The translations under genes were made by a program, and so were the position numbers. Shown here piece by piece: positions 60,143-64,000 of a stretch of DNA of 64,000 nt. The stretch spans positions 45,885 through 109,884 of the forward strand of contig MWST01000010.1 of the NCBI GenBank assembly GCA_002050235.1, in the 5' to 3' direction. The stretch comes from Polyangiaceae bacterium UTPRO1 (GTDB taxonomy: Bacteria > Desulfobacterota > Binatia > UTPRO1). The notes beneath the pieces were generated by a model. The model had not been told where the DNA came from and made no database searches. It worked only from the letters and a program-made list of their open reading frames with translations. How positions within the stretch are numbered: position 1 is the first letter of the stretch; each line of letters starts with the position of its first letter.

Positions 60143-62287
60143 TCAGTCGGCTTTGGCGCGAAACTGCTCCGCGAAATTCTTCTGGGCCGCCGAGTAGCGC
60201 GCTTCCCAGCAGACGCCGGCCGCGTTCTTGAGCTGTACGGTGACCGCGGTCGTGAGCGGCAGCGCCGGCATCGGCAGGTCGGCGCCCTTGCCCTTGACGA
60301 GGATCTTGGTCTTGGTCGCCGGTCCCGATTTCAGCAACAGCTGCTGCAGGCCATCGGGCGTATAGAGCTTGTCGTTGTACTTGAAGCCGCCCTTGATCGC
60401 CTTCCAGCACGGTTTCTTGCCGCAGGTGCCGCCGGCCGGCGCGCGGGCGAAGAGGATCGGCTGCGGCCGCGCCGAGGCATCGTAGACGCAGAGCGTGTAG
60501 TCGGTCGCCGTCAGCGGATCGCCGAAGTCGGCGAGAGTCGTCGCCGCGCCCTTCACGTACTTCCAGTTGAGCTGGTCCTTCTTGTCCGGCGACTTGTCGA
60601 CGAGCTTCAGCGTCCCGCCCTTGCCCGCGACCGCCGGGCCGCGGCAGCCCGCTTGCGGCGTCGGGCCGCAGACGAAGTGGCAATCGACCGTGCAGTTGGG
60701 ATCCCCGCCGGGGACATCGCAGTCCTCGCCGCACCCCGACTGGACGACGCCGTCGCCGCAGGTCAGCGAGTTGCCGACACAGACTCCGCCGCTGCAGGCG
60801 TCACTGATCGTGCAGAGGTTGCCGTCGTCGCAGCCGGTGCCGTTGGCGGCCAGCGGCTGCGAGCAGAGCCCGGTAGCGGGATCGCAGGCGCCGGCATCGT
60901 GGCACTGGTCGAGCGGCGTGCAGACCACGGGGTTGCCGCCGACGCAGACGCCGCCGCCGCACGCGTCGGTCTGCGTACACAGGTCGCCGTCGTCGCACGG
61001 CGCACCGTTCGCCTTCGGCGGCTGCGAACAGAGCCCGGTGCCGGGATTGCAGATGCCGGCGTCGTGGCACTGGTCGAGCGGCGTGCAGACGACGGGATTG
61101 CCGCCGACGCACGCGCCGGCGCCGTTGCAGACATCGGGGGCGGTGCAGAGCGTGCCGTCGTCGCACGGCGCGCCGTTCGCTTTCGGGGGATTGGAGCACA
61201 CGCCGGCGGTACAAGTGCCAGCGTCGTGGCACTGGTCGAGCGGCGTACAGACGACCGGGGCGCCGCCGCAGGCACCGCTCGCGCACTGGTCGCCAGTGGT
61301 GCAGGCGTCACCGTCGTTGCACGGCGTGCCGTTGGGGCTCGTCGCCGTGACGATGCAGCCGGTGACGGGATCCTCGGCGGTATCGTCGGGATCGGCGAGG
61401 CAGGTGCCGGTCGAGCACTGGCCGCTGCAGACGGCGTTGTTGGGGATGTTGGTGCACGCGAGCGTGTTGGGATCGCAGATGTCGGTCGTGCACGAGAAGC
61501 CGTCGTTGCAGATGTTGGCGTTGATGCAGCCCGATGCGCAATCGCAGATGTCGTCGGTGCAGGGATCGCCGTCGTCGCAGCTCACCGGCGTCACTACGCA
61601 AGATCCGGCGACGCAGCGCTCGTTGGTAGTGCAGAAGTTGGTGTCGGCGCAGTCGGCATCGGTAGTGCACGGGGGCGGCGTGAAGTCGACCGTGAGCTTC
61701 GGCCGCTTCGCCAGTTGCGCCGGATGGATGTCCTCGAGGGCGACGTAGTTCACCTGGTCGTTGCTCGCGGTCTCGTTCTGGTCTTTCACGATCCAGCCGT
61801 GATCGGCCGCGCAGAGGTTCACCGCGGCCTGCACGTCCGAGGTCACGGTGAAGGCCTTGAAGCCCTGGCCGCTGCCGACCAGGGCGGTGGCGGTGGGAGT
61901 GGCCACGAACGTCGGGGCATTGTTCCACTTGACCCCGCTCTGCAGCCACGGCCCGGTGATCCGGTGCAGGCCGTGGACGAGCGTCGGGTTGTTGGCGTTG
62001 TTGCCGGCGGAGATCTCGGCGACCGCGGAGTTGACGGTCGAGCCGAACGGAATGCCGGCGAGGCTGAACTGCACGAGCCCGCGCCACACCTGGGTGTTAG
62101 GCGGCGAGGCCTGGACGCGGATCCGTTGATTGGTGGGGCTGGCGCCGGCGATGCGGTTCGGGAAGTTCTTGCGGATGAAGGCGTCCTGATTGGACGGCTG
62201 GACGGTGATGGTCGCAGCGAACAGCGGCGTGGCGACGAGCATGGCGGCGACCGCAGCGGCGATCGACGTCGAGCGAGCGGCAAGCAC
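60143..62287 (-). CDS. Exported DNRLRE-domain protein with Cys-rich tandem repeats
   Basis: A 714-aa protein from GTG 62287, chosen because AAGGAGG lies 8 bp upstream. A signal peptide ('STSIAAAVAAMLVATPLFAA') leads into a DNRLRE-like beta domain (~30-215: 'NQDAFIRKNFPNRIAG', 'RGLVQFSLAGIPFGSTVNSA', 'WNNAPTF'). Residues ~220-560 are Cys-rich, with three or four copies of a ~54-residue unit ('VVCTPLDQCHDAGICNPGTG', 'PCDDGDLCTQTDACGGGVCV'). The last ~150 residues are a Lys-rich unique domain ending 'FAEQFRAKAD'. No cell-wall or PEP-CTERM sorting motif. Likely a disulphide-rich surface or spacer protein. Confidence 0.8.
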   Translation of the reverse strand: MLAARSTSIAAAVAAMLVATPLFAATITVQPSNQDAFIRKNFPNRIAGASPTNQRIRVQASPPNTQVWRGLVQFSLAGIPFGSTVNSAVAEISAGNNANNPTLVHGLHRITGPWLQSGVKWNNAPTFVATPTATALVGSGQGFKAFTVTSDVQAAVNLCAADHGWIVKDQNETASNDQVNYVALEDIHPAQLAKRPKLTVDFTPPPCTTDADCADTNFCTTNERCVAGSCVVTPVSCDDGDPCTDDICDCASGCINANICNDGFSCTTDICDPNTLACTNIPNNAVCSGQCSTGTCLADPDDTAEDPVTGCIVTATSPNGTPCNDGDACTTGDQCASGACGGAPVVCTPLDQCHDAGTCTAGVCSNPPKANGAPCDDGTLCTAPDVCNGAGACVGGNPVVCTPLDQCHDAGICNPGTGLCSQPPKANGAPCDDGDLCTQTDACGGGVCVGGNPVVCTPLDQCHDAGACDPATGLCSQPLAANGTGCDDGNLCTISDACSGGVCVGNSLTCGDGVVQSGCGEDCDVPGGDPNCTVDCHFVCGPTPQAGCRGPAVAGKGGTLKLVDKSPDKKDQLNWKYVKGAATTLADFGDPLTATDYTLCVYDASARPQPILFARAPAGGTCGKKPCWKAIKGGFKYNDKLYTPDGLQQLLLKSGPATKTKILVKGKGADLPMPALPLTTAVTVQLKNAAGVCWEARYSAAQKNFAEQFRAKAD
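60770..61300 (-). repeat. Tandem repeats of 162-165 bp inside the Cys-rich gene
   Basis: The line TCGTGGCACTGGTCGAGCGG recurs at 60897, 61062 and 61224, spaced 165 and 162 bp. Each unit encodes ~54-55 residues with six or more Cys. The repeats stay in frame, so copy number could change without breaking the gene. Confidence 0.8.
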
Positions 62288-62453
62288 GGGGAGATCCTCC
62301 TTGTCGACGGCAGCGGGGGAACGGGCTCGGTCCAGATGCGCCGATCCCCCTAGCATCTGCACGATCACCGATGGAGCGAAAACGGCCGCGACCCCCGGCT
62401 TGCGCGTCGATTTCCTGCACCAATATGGCGCAGGGGGGCGTCAGACTCGCGGG
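62288..62453. other. Divergent intergenic region
   Basis: This separates the Cys-repeat gene (leftward) from the polysaccharide deacetylase gene (rightward) and should hold the promoter of the first. No gene is seen. Beyond the AAGGAGG ribosome site at 62294-62300 I find no clear promoter box for the leftward gene. Confidence 0.3.
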
Positions 62454-62483
62454 TTGTTGCCGCCGCGAGCCTTCGGCTATGGT
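62454..62483 (+). promoter_or_regulatory. Weak candidate promoter for the deacetylase operon
   Basis: TTGTTG (62454-62459), 18-bp spacer, TATGGT (62478-62483). GGGAG at 62485-62489 is a possible ribosome site for ATG 62498, which would leave a very short leader. Confidence 0.3.
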
Positions 62484-62497
62484 CGGGAGCCCACCGC

Positions 62498-63358
62498 ATG
62501 ACGGCGCCCCCCTCCGAGTCTCCGCTCAATGCCTTCTCCGTCGACGTCGAGGACTGGTATCAGGTCGCCGATTTCGACGCCGTGATCCCCTTCGCCGCCT
62601 GGGATCGGTACGAGTCCCGGCTGCGCCGCAGCACCGAGAAGATCCTCGGCCTCCTCGACGAGTTCGGAACCAAGGGCACCTTCTTCGTCCTCACCTGGAA
62701 CGCCGAGCGCCGGCCCGACATCGTGCGCGCCATCCACGCCGCCGGCCACGAGGTCGCCTCCCACGGCTACGCCCACCGCATCGTCTACGAACAGACCCGC
62801 GAGGAGTTCCGGGCCGACGTCGAGCGCGCCAAGAAGACCCTCGAGGACATCATCGGCGAAGCCGTCCTCGGCTATCGCGCACCGTCGTTCTCGTTCACCG
62901 CCGAGTCGGCGTGGGGCCCCGACGTGCTCCTCGACCTCGGATACCGCTATGACTCGAGCGTCTTCCCGGTGCGCGACACGCTCTACGGCATGCCGGACGC
63001 CGAGCGCTTCCCCTACGTCATCCGCGAGCGGGACGGCCGGAGGCTCGTCGAGTTCCCGATCACCACGACCGTGCTCTGCGGCCGCAATCTCCCGCTCGGC
63101 GGCGGCGGCTGGCTGCGCATCTTCCCCTACGCTTACATGCGGTGGGGCATGCGCCGGGTGCATCGCCGGGAGGGCCGGGGCGCGGTGTTCTACATCCACC
63201 CCTGGGAGGTCGATCCCGAGCAGCCGCGCATGCAAACCGCCGGGCGCCGCGGCTTCAGCAGCCACTACGTGAACCTCGGGCGCACCGAGGCGAAGCTCCG
63301 CCGGCTGCTCGGCGACTTCCGCTTCGCCCCCATGCGCGACTGCCTCGGCCTCGTCTGA
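62498..63358 (+). CDS. XrtA-type polysaccharide deacetylase (DUF3473)
   Basis: A 286-aa protein. 'NAFSVDVEDWYQVADFDAVI' is the distinctive start of the exosortase (XrtA)-associated deacetylase family. 'FVLTWNAERRPDIVRAIHAA' and 'GHEVASHGYAHRIVYEQTRE' supply the metal His pair, 'LGYRAPSFSFTAESAWGPDV' the next motif, and 'VEFPITTTVLCGRNLPLGGG' and 'AVFYIHPWEVDPEQPRM' the C-terminal DUF3473 part. No signal peptide. It probably N- or O-deacetylates a lipid-linked exopolysaccharide. The next gene overlaps it by one base. No exosortase or PEP-CTERM protein is in the window. Confidence 0.88.
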   Translation: MTAPPSESPLNAFSVDVEDWYQVADFDAVIPFAAWDRYESRLRRSTEKILGLLDEFGTKGTFFVLTWNAERRPDIVRAIHAAGHEVASHGYAHRIVYEQTREEFRADVERAKKTLEDIIGEAVLGYRAPSFSFTAESAWGPDVLLDLGYRYDSSVFPVRDTLYGMPDAERFPYVIRERDGRRLVEFPITTTVLCGRNLPLGGGGWLRIFPYAYMRWGMRRVHRREGRGAVFYIHPWEVDPEQPRMQTAGRRGFSSHYVNLGRTEAKLRRLLGDFRFAPMRDCLGLV

Positions 63359-64000
63359 TGGCGATCCTCTTCTGGCTCTGCGCGGCTGCCATGGCCTACG
63401 TGTACGTCGGCTATCCCCTGCTCCTCTTCCTGGTGTCGCGCGTGGTGCGGCGCCGGGTCGCCAAGGCGGCGATCACTCCCACGGTGACCATGGTGATCGC
63501 CGCCTACAACGAGGAGCAGGCGATCGCGAAGAAGCTCGAGAACTCGCTGGCACTCGACTACCCGGCCGACAAGCTCGACATCCTGGTCGCCTCGGACGGC
63601 TCGACCGACGCAACCAATCGCATCGTCAGCGAGTTCGCGGGCCGGCAGCCCGGGCGGGTCACGCTCCTCGATCTGCCCCGCGGCGGCAAGACCGTCGGGC
63701 AGAACCGCGCTGCCGACGTCGCCCGCGGCGAGATCCTGGTCTTCTCCGACGCCACCACGATGTACGACCCGCAAGCCGTGCGGGCGCTGGTGGCGAACTA
63801 CGCCGACCCCGGCGTCGGCAGCGTCGGCGGCGACGTGCGCTACGTCCGCGACGGCGAAGAGGCGAGCGCCAAGGGCCGGCAGATGTACTGGAGCTACGAA
63901 GCCGCGATCCGCCGCTGGGAGAGCCGCATCTTCACCGTGATCGGCGCGACCGGCTGCATCTATTCCATACGCAAGAGCCTCGACACCCACCTCGATCCGG
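63358..64000 (+). CDS. Membrane GT2 glycosyltransferase (3' end outside window)
   Basis: At least 214 codons from ATG 63358 (TGATG overlap with the deacetylase stop). One N-terminal helix ('ILFWLCAAAMAYVYVGYPLL') precedes the GT2 domain: 'VTMVIAAYNEEQAIAKKLEN', 'ILVASDGSTDATNRIVSEFA', 'LDLPRGGKTVGQNRAADVAR', 'EILVFSDATTMYDPQAVRAL' and 'IGATGCIYSIRKSL'. This is the BcsA/HAS-like processive or IcaA-related architecture, and further helices are expected beyond the window. Pairing with an XrtA-type deacetylase points to exopolysaccharide synthesis. Confidence 0.85.
   Translation, partial: MAILFWLCAAAMAYVYVGYPLLLFLVSRVVRRRVAKAAITPTVTMVIAAYNEEQAIAKKLENSLALDYPADKLDILVASDGSTDATNRIVSEFAGRQPGRVTLLDLPRGGKTVGQNRAADVARGEILVFSDATTMYDPQAVRALVANYADPGVGSVGGDVRYVRDGEEASAKGRQMYWSYEAAIRRWESRIFTVIGATGCIYSIRKSLDTHLDP

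Noticed and set aside
60770..61300. CRISPR or integron-like repeats
   Set aside because: The 162-165 bp units are in frame and encode Cys-rich protein repeats.

Overview
This is a 64 kb stretch of a very GC-rich bacterial chromosome (around 70% G+C), densely packed with genes that often overlap by 1-14 bp. I see no rRNA, tRNA, CRISPR array, insertion sequence or phage. Several protein types point to an uncultured Gram-negative lineage formerly grouped with the Deltaproteobacteria, such as Binatota/Desulfobacterota_B. These are lipoprotein sulfatase-like enzymes ending in an LxALGY tail, an FG-GAP/UnbV (CRTAC1-like) lipoprotein, a DNRLRE plus Cys-rich repeat protein, a DUF1554 protein and an HNH/DUF222-like endonuclease. 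That assignment is inference from gene content only.

Layout. 1-5.3 kb: minus-strand operon of a GT2, a DPM-type GT2, a GT4 and a GT39-like membrane protein with a HEAT-like tail (cut by the window edge). 5.4-11.6 kb: plus-strand sulfatase-like lipoprotein with an acyltransferase-3 protein, a minus-strand methyltransferase, then a second sulfatase-like lipoprotein. 11.6-17.7 kb: minus operon of a HAD-UbiA fusion, a DPM-like GT2 and two GT39-like membrane proteins. 18.0-22.1 kb: small subunit, a GMC-oxidoreductase/SDR fusion and an NAD-dependent epimerase, translationally coupled. 22.1-24.7 kb: third sulfatase-like lipoprotein, then a divergent DUF5989/SxtJ-like pair. 24.8-31.4 kb: homodimeric pyruvate dehydrogenase E1, a class III cyclase homologue, a 640 bp gap and an HNH endonuclease with its own promoter. 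31.4-35.7 kb: tight four-gene glycosyltransferase operon. 35.8-38.1 kb: HAD hydrolase and small unknown genes. 38.2-43.0 kb: GT39/sulfatase-like fusion followed by tandem copies of its own 3' end, and an SGNH-like membrane protein. 43.0-50.2 kb: housekeeping genes (PepA, small cytochrome c, QueD-like, esterase, ArnT-like, SDR, DUF1232). 50.3-62.3 kb: DUF1554 surface protein, agmatine-to-putrescine genes, a GT4, a CRTAC1/sulfatase-like pair and a Cys-repeat protein. 62.5-64 kb: XrtA-type polysaccharide deacetylase and a membrane GT2.

The dominant theme is envelope glycan assembly. GT2/GT4 and UbiA enzymes would make polyprenyl-linked sugars in the cytoplasm, and GT39-type integral membrane enzymes would use them on the outer face of the inner membrane. 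At least five secreted alkaline-phosphatase-superfamily enzymes may then modify the product. All five carry Thr where sulfatases carry Cys/Ser, together with a Asp-His metal pair, which is the arrangement of phospho-group transferases such as LtaS and EptA. One is fused to a GT39 module. Three share an accessory domain that also forms the C-terminus of a GT39 protein. My best candidate for an undescribed system is therefore a periplasmic glycan-phosphotransfer machinery combining GT39 and Thr-type 'sulfatase' modules. This is a hypothesis; chemistry and substrate are unknown.
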